This document shows, one piece after another, positions 1-7,692 of a stretch of 28,688 nucleotides of DNA (position 1 is its first letter; every line of letters starts with the position of its first letter). The notes beneath the pieces were generated by a model. That model worked only from the letters and a program-made list of their open reading frames with translations. It ran no database searches and was not told the DNA's origin. The DNA comes from an uncultured Oscillospiraceae bacterium (GTDB lineage: Bacteria > Bacillota > Clostridia > Oscillospirales > Ruminococcaceae). Position numbers and translations under genes: made by a program. The DNA lies in NCBI GenBank assembly GCA_900552945.1, contig USBI01000021.1, forward strand, positions 1-28,688, read 5' to 3'.

Positions 1-49
1 ACGAGATAGGCTCCGGTCTCGTGGGCTCGGAGATGTGTATAAGAGACAG
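1..49 (+). other. Illumina Nextera P7/i7 adapter remnant (artefact)
   Basis: Bases 1-7 (ACGAGAT) match the end of the P7 primer. Bases 8-15 (AGGCTCCG) sit where the 8-base i7 index belongs. Bases 16-30 (GTCTCGTGGGCTCGG) are the Nextera read-2 adapter and 31-49 (AGATGTGTATAAGAGACAG) are the 19-bp Tn5 mosaic end. The order and spacing match the library construct exactly, so this is untrimmed sequencing adapter at a contig end and not genomic DNA. Confidence 0.98.
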
Positions 50-170
50 GCTCCCATCCTGCAAAAACTATAAGCTCGCCGGAAACTACAGCATTGAAAT
101 GTATGCGGCGCCAACCGAAGGAACAAAGGTCACTTACAGTGAAATCTGGGTCCCGGTGGAAAAAGTGTAA
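50..170 (+). CDS. C-terminal fragment, probable effector-binding (GyrI-like) regulator
   Basis: An open frame runs from the adapter junction to the TAA at 168-170 and encodes about 39 residues, ending YSEIWVPVEKV. The pattern of an acidic residue followed by I-W-V-P-V-E-K at the extreme C terminus is typical of the GyrI-like small-molecule-binding domain that ends many AraC- and MerR-type regulators and stand-alone effector-binding proteins. The 5' part is missing because the contig begins inside the gene. A rho-independent terminator follows only 7 bases after the stop, which supports a genuine gene end. The family call rests on a short tail and is tentative; that it is coding is much safer. 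Confidence 0.55.
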
Positions 171-177
171 TTCAGCG

Positions 178-211
178 AAAAAACACCTGCGCAACCGCGC
201 AGGTGTTTTTT
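178..211. terminator. Bidirectional rho-independent terminator
   Basis: A perfect 15-bp inverted repeat (178-192 with 197-211, loop AACC) has a GC-rich core CACCTGCGC flanked by six A and six T. The T run on either strand makes it usable in both directions. It lies between the plus-strand fragment ending at 170 and the minus-strand NifX-like gene ending at 219, so it probably serves both. Confidence 0.9.
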
Positions 212-218
212 GTCTTTC

Positions 219-620
219 TTATTCGTGGTGACCGCAATGACCGCCCGCGTGATGCCCGCAGGTGTGACCGCCCTCTTCACCGTGATGGTGATGACTGCAC
301 TGCACAGTCGGGTCATTCTGAAGCCGGCCGGCAAGATATTCCTGCACCGCGGTCTCAATGTCGCCTTTCGCGCCCGCGATTAGCTCAATGCCCGCTGCCT
401 GCAGCGCCATTTTCGCGCCGCCGCCGATTCCGCCGCAGATGAGCAGTGAAACGCCGTTCTGTCTGAGAATGACCGCAAGTGCTTCGTGCCCGCTCATGGA
501 CGTATCCAAATCGGAGCGGGAAACCACCTTGCCATCCTCAACTGTAAAGAGCTTAAACATCTTTGTATGTCCGAAATGCTGGAAGATCTCATTGCCTTCC
601 GCCGTAACTGCCAGTACCAT
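219..620 (-). CDS. NifX/NifB-like dinitrogenase iron-molybdenum cofactor family protein with His/Cys-rich tail
   Basis: The 133-residue protein starts MVLAVTAEGNEIFQHFGH and contains the family core, with a FGH motif near residue 15 and a LLICGGIGGGAK glycine-rich segment around residues 60-71. These match the NifX/NifB C-terminal-like domain (COG1433), small proteins that bind Fe-S or Mo-Fe-S clusters or cofactor precursors. The last 26 or so residues hold many His and four Cys, an added metal-binding tail. The ATG at 620 has a GGAGG sequence 6-7 bases upstream. The gene is last in the DUF134-Mrp-NifX operon, 45 bases after mrp, a partnership common in anaerobes. No nitrogenase genes are visible, so a general Fe-S or metal-handling role is more likely than nitrogen fixation; this is inference. 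Confidence 0.85.
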   Translation of the reverse strand: MVLAVTAEGNEIFQHFGHTKMFKLFTVEDGKVVSRSDLDTSMSGHEALAVILRQNGVSLLICGGIGGGAKMALQAAGIELIAGAKGDIETAVQEYLAGRLQNDPTVQCSHHHHGEEGGHTCGHHAGGHCGHHE

Positions 621-665
621 GGTTCATTCCTCCAAAAACACAATCACTCAAAAACAGCCTGACTC

Positions 666-1490
666 TTAAAGCGACTCGATCAGGTCGGCCGCGCCGTCCA
701 GCCAGTCTCCTTCAAACAGCTCGATCACGCCGCTGTCCGCCGCTTTGGCGACCGCCGGATCAATCGGCAGCTTGGCGAGCACCTTCAGCCCGTTTGCCGC
801 TGCGGCTTCATCCACATGGCTTTCGCCGAACAGAGCAATCTTCTTGCCGCAGTCCGGGCACTGGATGTAGCTCATGTTTTCCACTACGCCCAGAATGGGG
901 ATATTCATCATCTTCGCCATGTTCACCGCTTTTTCCACGATCATCGAAACCAGTTCCTGCGGGGACGCAACCACAATGATTCCATCCAGCGGCAGAGACT
1001 GGAACACGGTGAGCGGAACATCGCCGGTTCCCGGAGGCATATCAACAAACATGTAATCGACATCCTGCCAGATAACATCCTCCCAGAACTGTTTGACCAC
1101 ACCCGCAAGGATCGGCCCGCGCCAGATGACCGGGTCGGTATCGTTTTCCAGAAGAAGGTTGACCGACATAATATCAACCCCGGTCTTGCTCTTTGCCGGA
1201 AGCAGACCGAATTCGTTCGGCATAGCTTTCTCTTTGATTCCGAACGCTTTCGGAATCGACGGACCGGTCACGTCCGCATCCAGAACAGCAGTGTGGTGCC
1301 CGCGGCGGTTCATCAGCACCGCCAGCATGGAAGTGACCATGGACTTTCCAACGCCGCCCTTACCGGATACAACGCCGATCACTTTTTTGACCGAGCTCAT
1401 GGAATTCAGGTTAAAGTACATGCTCTCCGCCTGACGTTCCCCGCAGTTCTGGCTGCAGGAACCGCAGTCATGATTACAGCTTTCACTCAT
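666..1490 (-). CDS. Mrp/NBP35-family Fe-S cluster carrier ATPase
   Basis: This 274-residue P-loop ATPase belongs to the Mrp/ApbC/NBP35 family, cytoplasmic scaffolds or carriers that transfer Fe-S clusters to target apoproteins. Visible features are an N-terminal C-x3-C-x2-C-x3-C cluster motif (Cys5, 9, 12, 16, as in NBP35-type members), the deviant Walker A GKGGVGKS (43-50), DADVTGPSIP (71-80), a VDMPPGTGD segment (149-157) and the family CxxC (Cys211, Cys214). The start at 1490 is chosen because AGGAG lies 9 bases upstream. An in-frame ATG at 1496 is possible but only 3 bases from the same site. An open frame extends further upstream, but that part is the overlapping DUF134 gene read in another frame. 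The start overlaps the DUF134 stop by 8 bases, so the two are probably translationally coupled. Confidence 0.9.
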   Translation of the reverse strand: MSESCNHDCGSCSQNCGERQAESMYFNLNSMSSVKKVIGVVSGKGGVGKSMVTSMLAVLMNRRGHHTAVLDADVTGPSIPKAFGIKEKAMPNEFGLLPAKSKTGVDIMSVNLLLENDTDPVIWRGPILAGVVKQFWEDVIWQDVDYMFVDMPPGTGDVPLTVFQSLPLDGIIVVASPQELVSMIVEKAVNMAKMMNIPILGVVENMSYIQCPDCGKKIALFGESHVDEAAAANGLKVLAKLPIDPAVAKAADSGVIELFEGDWLDGAADLIESL

Positions 1491-1839
1491 TTTCATCTTC
1501 TCCTCTTGGTTCAAACCGGCAGTGGCTGCAGCAACCGTGTGCCGCGCATTCCCGGTCTGCCACTTCGTAATTTCCGCCCTCAATGTTGAGGCCCTTTCCC
1601 AGAACGATGGCTTCCGCCATGTGTTTGCGCGCGGCATACAGCACCCGCTGCAGGGTCCCGCGCGAAACATTCATCTGCGCCGCGGCGGATTCCTGATCCA
1701 TCCCCTCCAGGTCACATAACCGCACTGCCTCCAGTTCCTCAACTGACATTAAAACAGGCTGTCCCGCGCCGCGTTCGGGGGAAAACACCCTGCACTGCGG
1801 CTCTGCGCAGACACGCCTGCATCTCGCACCCCTTGGCAC
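1483..1839 (-). CDS. DUF134 family helix-turn-helix regulator
   Basis: The 118-residue protein begins (M)PRGARCRRVCAEPQC, the diagnostic N terminus of the DUF134 family. A sigma-70 region-4-like helix-turn-helix follows (SVEELEAVRL through QESAAAQMNVSRGTLQRVL, about residues 32-70), with a Cys/His-rich C-terminal segment (CAAHGCCSHC). The start is set at the GTG at 1839, which has AGGAGG 8 bases upstream. A GTG at 1848 is in frame but overlaps that AGGAGG, and starting there would add three residues before the conserved M/V-P-R. As first gene of the operon, behind a promoter flanked by twin palindromes, it is a good candidate for an autoregulator responding to Fe-S or metal status. That role is inference. 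Confidence 0.88.
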   Translation of the reverse strand: MPRGARCRRVCAEPQCRVFSPERGAGQPVLMSVEELEAVRLCDLEGMDQESAAAQMNVSRGTLQRVLYAARKHMAEAIVLGKGLNIEGGNYEVADRECAAHGCCSHCRFEPRGEDENE

Positions 1840-1863
1840 CCGGCACACCTCCTGTATGTTATT

Positions 1864-1879
1864 TTGGGCATATGCACAA
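1864..1879. promoter_or_regulatory. Operator-like palindrome, downstream copy
   Basis: TTGGGCATATGCACAA is an imperfect palindrome of the form TTGNGCATATGCNCAA. It lies between the -10 box and the ribosome binding site of the DUF134 gene, and its centre is 26 bp from the centre of the second copy. Location and repetition suggest a repressor site; the binding protein is not proven. Confidence 0.65.
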
Positions 1880-1883
1880 CTTC

Positions 1884-1912
1884 ATTATAATGAGCATATG
1901 CACAAATGTCAA
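1884..1912 (-). promoter_or_regulatory. Consensus sigma-A promoter of the DUF134-mrp-nifX operon
   Basis: On the minus strand, TTGACA (1912-1907) and TATAAT (1889-1884) are separated by exactly 17 bases. Both boxes are perfect consensus. Transcription would start about 35 bases before the AGGAGG of the DUF134 gene. So strong a promoter with an operator in its spacer implies tight repression when the product is not needed. Confidence 0.85.
1890..1905. promoter_or_regulatory. Operator-like palindrome, copy inside the promoter spacer
   Basis: ATGAGCATATGCACAA shares GCATATGCACAA exactly with the copy at 1868-1879 and keeps the dyad TGNGCATATGCNCA. It occupies almost the whole 17-base spacer between -35 and -10, where bound protein would block or reshape RNA polymerase binding. 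Confidence 0.65.
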
Positions 1913-1995
1913 GGGAGATTTGCCTTCTTACTCAACTTCTTTTTTGGCACATAAAACCACTGTACACTCTGGAGGGAATCTTCCCTGTAATATAT

Positions 1996-2026
1996 AAAAA
2001 ACGCCTCTGTTTTATCACAGAGGCGT
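1996..2026 (-). terminator. Rho-independent terminator of the fatty-acid operon
   Basis: ACGCCTCTGT (2001-2010) pairs with ACAGAGGCGT (2017-2026) around a 6-base loop. On the minus strand the hairpin is followed by a run of six T (complement of 1996-2001 region). It lies 18 bases past the acpP stop and ends the fabH-to-acpP transcript. Confidence 0.88.
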
Positions 2027-2044
2027 TTTGCACAACAGTTAAAC

Positions 2045-2272
2045 TTATGCGTTGTCTTCGATGTATTTCACGATATCGCCAACGGTTTTGATGTTCTCAA
2101 CCTGATCATCCGGAATCTCAACATCAAATTCTTCTTCAAGAGACATAACGAGGTCGACAAAGTCGAGAGAATCCGCACCAAGATCTTCAGTAATGGAAGC
2201 GTCAGCAGTTACTTTTTCTTCCTCTACGTCGAGCTGATCCATCAAAATTTTCTTTACCTTTTCGAATACCAT
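2045..2272 (-). CDS. acpP: Acyl carrier protein
   Basis: The 75-residue acidic protein [14 protein letters not shown]... carries the phosphopantetheine attachment motif GADSLD with the modified serine at Ser35. It holds the growing acyl chain as a thioester during fatty-acid synthesis in the cytoplasm. The start at 2272 is chosen because AGGAGG lies 6 bases upstream and the product then has normal ACP length; an in-frame start at 2287 would add five unlikely residues. It is the last gene of the operon, 57 bases after accA and just before a terminator. In many Firmicutes acpP instead follows fabH or plsX, so its position here is a rearrangement of the usual order. Confidence 0.96.
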   Translation of the reverse strand: MVFEKVKKILMDQLDVEEEKVTADASITEDLGADSLDFVDLVMSLEEEFDVEIPDDQVENIKTVGDIVKYIEDNA

Positions 2273-2329
2273 ACATATCCTCCTCAAATTTTTCCAACAC
2301 CTTACTTGGAACCAATATTAAAACGGCTT

Positions 2330-3133
2330 TTACTCAGTAAACACGCCGATTTTTCTGAACTTATTATAACGACTCTCCAGCAAAATATCAATATCTATTT
2401 TGGATAATTTTTCTAAGGTTTCCTCAAGATATTGTGAAATCTGTTCGGCTGTCTCTTCCGCGCTGGTGGAAGCGTCTCCGTTGGCTTCCGGAATGATGGC
2501 TTCCGCCACTCCGAAACCGACCAGATCCTCCGCCGTAATCTTCAGAACCTCCGCCGCTTCTTTCTCACGCGAAGCGTCTTTCCAAAGGATGCTCGCGCAT
2601 CCGCGGGGGGAGATGACCGAATAAAGAGCGTTTTCCATCATGGCAAGTTCATCGCAAACACCCAGTGCCAAAGCGCCGCCGCTTCCGCCTTCACCCAGCA
2701 CAATGGAAACAATGGGGGTCTTCAGCCCGGCGAACTCGTACATATTGCGGGCAATCGCCTCGCCCTGGCCCCGTTCCTCAGCGCCGATACCGCAGAACGC
2801 GCCCGGTGTGTCAATAAAGCAGATGATCGGCCGGTGGAATTTTTCCGCCTGCCGCGCAAGGCGGAGTGCCTTGCGGTATCCTTCCGGATGGGGCATGGCA
2901 AAATTGCACGCCTTGTTTTCGTTTAAGTTGCGCCCCTTGACCTGGGCGATTACTGTGACCGGCCGGCCGCAGAAGCTGGCAACGCCGCCGGTAATAGCGC
3001 CGTCGTCACCAAACAGACGGTCGCCGTGCATTTCAAAATACTCATCAAACAGGAGCGGGATATAATCGTTGATGGTCGGACGGTTCTTTTCACGAATGAC
3101 CTCCATCCGCTCCCAAGCGGTTCTCGTGTTCAT
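2330..3133 (-). CDS. accA: Acetyl-CoA carboxylase, carboxyltransferase subunit alpha
   Basis: This 267-residue crotonase-fold subunit pairs with AccD to transfer the carboxyl group from carboxybiotin to acetyl-CoA, making malonyl-CoA. It shows the family sequence HGDRLFGDD (36-44), FIDTPGAFCG (106-115) and the oxyanion-hole glycine-rich loop GEGGSGGALALG (147-158). It is shorter at the N terminus than the roughly 320-residue enterobacterial AccA, as is common in Clostridia. Its ATG overlaps the accD stop in an ATGA, so the two subunits are translationally coupled, fitting their 1:1 complex. Confidence 0.95.
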   Translation of the reverse strand: MNTRTAWERMEVIREKNRPTINDYIPLLFDEYFEMHGDRLFGDDGAITGGVASFCGRPVTVIAQVKGRNLNENKACNFAMPHPEGYRKALRLARQAEKFHRPIICFIDTPGAFCGIGAEERGQGEAIARNMYEFAGLKTPIVSIVLGEGGSGGALALGVCDELAMMENALYSVISPRGCASILWKDASREKEAAEVLKITAEDLVGFGVAEAIIPEANGDASTSAEETAEQISQYLEETLEKLSKIDIDILLESRYNKFRKIGVFTE

Positions 3134-3993
3134 CTGGCACCTCCGTTCTTATGCAGACGGATGAGATGCGACAGTGTCCGGCACATCTTATCCCGCCCGA
3201 CGATCATGTCCGCAAATCCGTGTTCCAGCAAAAACTCCGCCGACTGGAAATCATCCGGCAGATGCTGGCGGATGGTCCCTTCAATGACCCGGCGCCCCGC
3301 AAATCCCACCAAAACCTTCGGTTCGGCGATGATGATATCGCCCAGCGAGGCAAACGAAGCGGTCACGCCGCCGGTGGTCGGGTCGGTGAGCACGGTGATA
3401 TAAAGCAGGCCTTTGTCGCTGTGCCGTGCCGCCGCCGCAGAGGTTTTCGCCATCTGCATGAGGGAAATGATGCCTTCCTGCATCCGGGCGCCGCCGGACG
3501 CCGAGAAGATGATGACCGGCAGCTTCTTTTCGGAAGCCCGTTCAAATGCACGGGTGATCTTTTCGCCGACCACCGAACCCATGGAAGCCATCATAAAGCG
3601 GGAATCCATAATGGCGATAACCGCCTTTTCCCCGCGGATGGTGCATTCCCCGGTGATGACCGCGTCTTTTAATCCGGTGCTCTGCTGCAGCTGTTCCACC
3701 TTGTTTTCATACTGGTCAAATCCAAGGGGGTTGAGGCTCTGCATATCCGCGTCATATTCCACAAAACTGCCTTTATCCACCGTGACCGCAAGGCGTTCCG
3801 GAGCACTCAGGCGGGCATGGTAGCCGCATCCGTCGCACACCTTGTGGTTTGCTTCAAAATCCTCTACAAAAGCAACCTTTCCGCAGCGCGGACATTTAAA
3901 CAGCAGATTCGAAGGGATGTTCACCTTTTTCGCCGGCTGTTTCGGTTCCTGCGCCGTACGGGTCTTTACAATTTTAAACAGATCTTCTAACAA
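3130..3993 (-). CDS. accD: Acetyl-CoA carboxylase, carboxyltransferase subunit beta
   Basis: The 287-residue protein has the N-terminal four-cysteine zinc ribbon typical of AccD (CPRC at 34-37 and CDGC at 53-56), then a crotonase-fold carboxyltransferase domain with SASGGARMQEG and the DPTTGGVTASFASLGD segment. The start is a TTG at 3993 with GAGGTGA seven bases upstream; no better ATG or GTG is present near the conserved N terminus. It lies 19 bases downstream of accC and overlaps accA by 4 bases, giving the usual Firmicutes accC-accD-accA order. Confidence 0.95.
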   Translation of the reverse strand: MLEDLFKIVKTRTAQEPKQPAKKVNIPSNLLFKCPRCGKVAFVEDFEANHKVCDGCGYHARLSAPERLAVTVDKGSFVEYDADMQSLNPLGFDQYENKVEQLQQSTGLKDAVITGECTIRGEKAVIAIMDSRFMMASMGSVVGEKITRAFERASEKKLPVIIFSASGGARMQEGIISLMQMAKTSAAAARHSDKGLLYITVLTDPTTGGVTASFASLGDIIIAEPKVLVGFAGRRVIEGTIRQHLPDDFQSAEFLLEHGFADMIVGRDKMCRTLSHLIRLHKNGGAR

Positions 3994-4012
3994 ACCGCTT
4001 TCACCTCACTTG

Positions 4013-5359
4013 TCATTTGGTCAAATCCTTCCGGTTCAAAAAACCGTTATCATAATGAGCCGCTTCAAAATCCGGGTCACGGATCAGGGCAAGCTGAAAA
4101 TCAATATTGGTGTCAACGCCCTCAACCAGAAATTCCGCAAGCGCCCATTTCATCTTCTGGATCGCCTGCTGCCGGTCCGGCGCGTAGGCAATCAGCTTAG
4201 CGATCATATTGTCATAATACGGGGTGATTTCATACCCCTGATACACCGCGCTGTCGATCCGCACACCGGGGCCGCCCGGCATATGCAGCGCCGTGATCCG
4301 CCCCGGAGACGGGCGGAAGTTGTATTTCGGATTTTCCGCGTTGATGCGGCACTCAATCGCATGACCGGTCAGATGAATGTCCTCCTGCTTCATCGGAAGC
4401 TTTTCTCCGCCCGCAATCAGGATCTGCTGTTTTACAAGATCGATTCCGGTAACCAGCTCGGTAATAGGGTGTTCCACCTGAATCCGGGTATTCATTTCCA
4501 TAAAGTAGAAGTTGCGGTTTTCATCCACCAAAAACTCAATGGTACCGGCATTCCAATAACCGCAGGCCTTTGCCGCTTTTACAGCCGCCTCGCCCATCCG
4601 CGCCCGGAGTTCCTCGGTCATAAACGGGCTGGGAGCCTCTTCCAGAACCTTCTGATTGCGGCGCTGAAGCGAACAGTCACGTTCACCCAGATGCACAACG
4701 TTTCCATACTGATCTGCCAGAATCTGGACTTCAATGTGACGCGGGTTGACCACGACCTTTTCCAGATATACATCATCATTTCCGAAAAATTGCAGCGCCT
4801 CCTGCTTGGCGGAAGTCATTGCGTTTTCCAGTTCCGATTTTTCCTTGACAAGCCGGATGCCGCGTCCTCCGCCGCCTGCCGACGCTTTTACCATGACCGG
4901 ATAACCGATCTCATCAGCGATCTCATACGCTTCCTCCAGCGTTTTGACCACACCGTCGGAACCCGGGATGACCGGGACACCGGCTTTTTTCATGGTATCT
5001 TTCGCGCGGGCTTTATCACCCATCAGCTCCATCGATTCAGCGTTCGGCCCGATAAACGTCACGCCGCAGCGTTTGCAGGTGTTGGCGAACACCGCATTTT
5101 CCGAAAGAAAGCCGAAGCCCGGATGAACCGCATCAGCTCCAGTGATCTCGCACGCCGCAACGATCGCCTTCATATTCAAATAGCTGTCTTTGGTTGCCGC
5201 CGGGCCAATGCAGATCGCCTCGTCCGCAATCTGCGCATGCAGCGCGCCGCGGTCCGCTTCCGAAAAAACAGCCACCGTCTGCACGCCAAGCTCACGGCAG
5301 GCGCGGATGATACGCACCGCAATCTCGCCGCGGTTGGCAATGAGTACCTTGCTTAACAT
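4013..5359 (-). CDS. accC: Acetyl-CoA carboxylase, biotin carboxylase subunit
   Basis: This 448-residue ATP-grasp enzyme carboxylates the biotin on AccB using ATP and bicarbonate. The N-terminal domain begins [17 protein letters not shown]. The ATP-binding lysine and glycine-rich loop [10 protein letters not shown] lie at 158-167. The metal/ATP segment [11 protein letters not shown] and the C-terminal biotin carboxylase domain ([17 protein letters not shown]) are all intact. Length is standard for the family. It lies between fabZ and accD in the operon. Its ATG at 5359 is preceded by AAGGAAAGGA. Confidence 0.96.
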   Translation of the reverse strand: MLSKVLIANRGEIAVRIIRACRELGVQTVAVFSEADRGALHAQIADEAICIGPAATKDSYLNMKAIVAACEITGADAVHPGFGFLSENAVFANTCKRCGVTFIGPNAESMELMGDKARAKDTMKKAGVPVIPGSDGVVKTLEEAYEIADEIGYPVMVKASAGGGGRGIRLVKEKSELENAMTSAKQEALQFFGNDDVYLEKVVVNPRHIEVQILADQYGNVVHLGERDCSLQRRNQKVLEEAPSPFMTEELRARMGEAAVKAAKACGYWNAGTIEFLVDENRNFYFMEMNTRIQVEHPITELVTGIDLVKQQILIAGGEKLPMKQEDIHLTGHAIECRINAENPKYNFRPSPGRITALHMPGGPGVRIDSAVYQGYEITPYYDNMIAKLIAYAPDRQQAIQKMKWALAEFLVEGVDTNIDFQLALIRDPDFEAAHYDNGFLNRKDLTK

Positions 5360-5418
5360 AGTTCGGGAATTCCTTTCCTTACAGTTTCAGAAAGCGATAT
5401 GTAAATACCGCTCGCGGC

Positions 5419-5850
5419 TTATTTGCCGAGTGCGCAGGTGATCTCCGCGCTCACAGCACGCTCATCGCCCACAAACGCTTCCGCCTTGCAAACGCCGATC
5501 GGCCCGCGCTGTTTGATGATCTCCACTTCAAGGCGAAGGGTCTCACCCGGAAGCACCTGACGGCGGAAACGCGCTTTATCAATCCCCGCGTAAAACGCGA
5601 TTTTCCCTTTGTTTTCCGGCACACTCAAAATACATACCGCGCCTGCCTGCGCCAGCATTTCCATGGTGAGCACACCCGGCTGCACCGGATGCCCTGGAAA
5701 ATGCCCTTTGAACCAGAATTCATCCTCTTTTAAATGTTTAATCGCCGTACAGCTCTTGCCCGGTTCCATCGCGATGACTTCATCAATCAAGAGGAACGGA
5801 TCTCTGTGCGGGATGATCTCCATGATCTGCTCTTTATTCAGCAACGCCAT
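5419..5850 (-). CDS. fabZ: 3-hydroxyacyl-ACP dehydratase
   Basis: The 143-residue hot-dog-fold enzyme dehydrates 3-hydroxyacyl-ACP to trans-2-enoyl-ACP. It has IIPHRDPFLLID (12-23) and the catalytic segment GHFPGHPVQPGVLTMEMLAQ, with His50 and Glu64 at the standard 14-residue spacing. The start at 5850 (MALLNKEQ) has AAAGGA 9 bases upstream and gives the normal length; the frame stays open to 5898, but those residues are not family-like. It lies between accB and accC as in many Clostridia. Confidence 0.95.
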   Translation of the reverse strand: MALLNKEQIMEIIPHRDPFLLIDEVIAMEPGKSCTAIKHLKEDEFWFKGHFPGHPVQPGVLTMEMLAQAGAVCILSVPENKGKIAFYAGIDKARFRRQVLPGETLRLEVEIIKQRGPIGVCKAEAFVGDERAVSAEITCALGK

Positions 5851-5936
5851 TTCAAACAGTCCTTTCCATATCGTTCTAGAAAAAAGGGCAAACCACACGA
5901 CAGGAGCGCCGCATGGTTTTCAGTGCCTTAAACATT

Positions 5937-6389
5937 TTATTCAAGCCGCAGGATCGGCTGGCCAAATTCCACCGGCTGGCCGTTTTCCACCAGGACTTCG
6001 GCAACCGTTCCGTCATAGTCGCTAGCCACTTCATTCATCAGCTTCATCGACTCAATGATAAAGACAACGTCGCCTTTGCGCACAGTGTCGCCAACCCGGA
6101 CAAACGGCTCTTTGTCCGGCGCGGACGCCTGGTAAAAGGTACCGACGATCGGGCTTTTGATGATCTTCCCGCTCAGTTCTTTTTCTTCGGAAGGAGCCGC
6201 AGCCGCCGGAGCCGGGGCCGCCGCCGCAGAAACCGCAGGAGCGGCGGAAACCGCCTGTACGACCTGCTGTTTTGGTTCTTTGGCTTTGAGTTTTACTTTT
6301 ACGCCTTCCGCTTCGATCTCAACTTCGCCGAGCCCGGTCGAGACCAGCTTATCCATTAATTCATACACCTGTTCCAGTGTTAATTTCAT
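5937..6389 (-). CDS. accB: Acetyl-CoA carboxylase, biotin carboxyl carrier protein
   Basis: The 150-residue protein has an N-terminal helical region, an Ala/Pro-rich flexible linker (about 46-67), and a C-terminal biotinyl domain with the attachment motif ESMKLMNEV, biotin going on Lys116. The more common motif is EAMKMMNE; Ser at the second position is a known natural variant. The flexible linker lets the biotin swing between AccC and AccA/AccD. It lies 52 bases after fabF and 86 bases before fabZ. AAGGA lies 10 bases before the ATG. Confidence 0.95.
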   Translation of the reverse strand: MKLTLEQVYELMDKLVSTGLGEVEIEAEGVKVKLKAKEPKQQVVQAVSAAPAVSAAAAPAPAAAAPSEEKELSGKIIKSPIVGTFYQASAPDKEPFVRVGDTVRKGDVVFIIESMKLMNEVASDYDGTVAEVLVENGQPVEFGQPILRLE

Positions 6390-6441
6390 AGCTCACCCAT
6401 CCTTGTGATGATATCCCCTCCGCAGGGGTAACCGAAACCGT

Positions 6442-7677
6442 TTAGCCCTCGTATTTTTTAAAGCAGAGGGTCGCGTTGTGCCCGCCGAATCCAAGCGAGT
6501 TGGAGATGGCGGCTTTGAGATCCGCTTTGCGCGCGCCTTCGGTCACATAATCAAGGTCACATTCCTCATCCGCTTGCTGAAAACCGATGGTCGGCGGGAT
6601 GATCCCGTCACGCAGCGCGTACGCGCAGGCAATGCTTTCGACTGCTCCCGCAGCGCCCAGCAGATGACCGGTCATCGACTTGGTAGAGCTGATGGCCACC
6701 TTGTTTGCCGCTTCGCCAAACGCGATTTTGATCGCGGTCGTCTCATATTTATCGTTGAGCGGGGTAGAGGTTCCGTGCGCGTTGATATAATCAATATCCG
6801 CCGGAGCAAGACCCGCTTCCTCAATGGCAAGGCTCATTGCCTTGGCTGCCGCCTGTCCGTCCGGAGAAGGGCTGGTGATGTGATAAGCATCACAGGTGGC
6901 GCCGTAACCGACAACCTCCGCGTAAATCTTCGCGCCGCGCGCTTTTGCGTGCTCCAATTCTTCCAGAACCAGAATCGCGCCGCCCTCGCCCATGACAAAG
7001 CCGTCGCGCTGTGCGTCAAACGGAATGGATGCGCGGTCCGGATCGGTGCTGGTGGAAAGCGCTTTCATGTTATTAAAACCTGCCACAGAAAATTTGGTGA
7101 TGGTCGCTTCACTGCCACCGGTCAGGCAGGCGTCCAGATATCCGTTCTTGATGGCGCGGAACGCCTCGCCAATAGCGTGCGTCGAAGTCGCACAAGCGGT
7201 CACCGGGCAGAAATTGACACCTTTAAAGCCGGTTTTCATCGCGATGGTACCGGCAGCCATGTTGGAAATCATCATGGGAATGAAGAATACCGAAACACGG
7301 TCCGGCCCTTTTTCCATGAGTTTGATGTGCTCCGCTTCCAGCGTGTGCAGGCCGCCGATGCCGCTGCCTACGATTACGCCTACACGGTATGGATCCAGAT
7401 CCTTCAAATCACTGCCGCAGTCTTTCATCGCGTCAGCAGCAGCCGCGACCGCGAACTGACAGAACCGGTCAGTCCGGCGGGTTTCTTTTTTCTCGATGTA
7501 CTCGGTCGGGTCAAAATCCTTGACCTCCGCCGCAAGTTTTACATTGATGTCTGAAGTATCAAACGAAGTAATAGGAGCGATGCCATGTCTGCCTTCCTGA
7601 AGGCTTTTCCAGAATTCTTCCGGATTCTTTCCAATTGGGGTGATTGCCCCCATTCCTGTAATGACAACCCGTTTCAT
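6442..7677 (-). CDS. fabF: 3-oxoacyl-ACP synthase II
   Basis: This 411-residue beta-ketoacyl-ACP synthase (thiolase fold) condenses malonyl-ACP with acyl-ACP in the elongation cycle. Catalytic residues are in place: Cys162 (TACATSTHA), His301 (NAHGTSTPLND) and His338 in KSMTGHLLGAAG with Lys333. Length and N terminus (MKRVVITGMGAITPIG) are typical of FabF. It follows fabG by 15 bases; GGAGGG precedes the ATG. Confidence 0.96.
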   Translation of the reverse strand: MKRVVITGMGAITPIGKNPEEFWKSLQEGRHGIAPITSFDTSDINVKLAAEVKDFDPTEYIEKKETRRTDRFCQFAVAAAADAMKDCGSDLKDLDPYRVGVIVGSGIGGLHTLEAEHIKLMEKGPDRVSVFFIPMMISNMAAGTIAMKTGFKGVNFCPVTACATSTHAIGEAFRAIKNGYLDACLTGGSEATITKFSVAGFNNMKALSTSTDPDRASIPFDAQRDGFVMGEGGAILVLEELEHAKARGAKIYAEVVGYGATCDAYHITSPSPDGQAAAKAMSLAIEEAGLAPADIDYINAHGTSTPLNDKYETTAIKIAFGEAANKVAISSTKSMTGHLLGAAGAVESIACAYALRDGIIPPTIGFQQADEECDLDYVTEGARKADLKAAISNSLGFGGHNATLCFKKYEG

Positions 7678-7692
7678 ATTTACCCTCCGTAA

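Noticed and set aside
219..1839. Nitrogen-fixation locus
   Set aside because: The NifX-like protein and Mrp occur widely in anaerobes outside nitrogen fixation, and no nifHDK, nifE/N or radical-SAM nifB gene is present here.
1906..2091. Plus-strand frame of 61 codons between the Mrp operon and acpP
   Set aside because: It runs through the Mrp operon promoter, the terminator hairpin and the acpP 3' end, and has no ribosome site or recognisable protein features.
3842..5356. Long plus-strand frame of 504 codons opposite accC
   Set aside because: It is an antisense shadow of accC and accD, which are unmistakable; its low-complexity His/Arg/Phe-rich product is typical of opposite-strand reading of GC-rich coding DNA.
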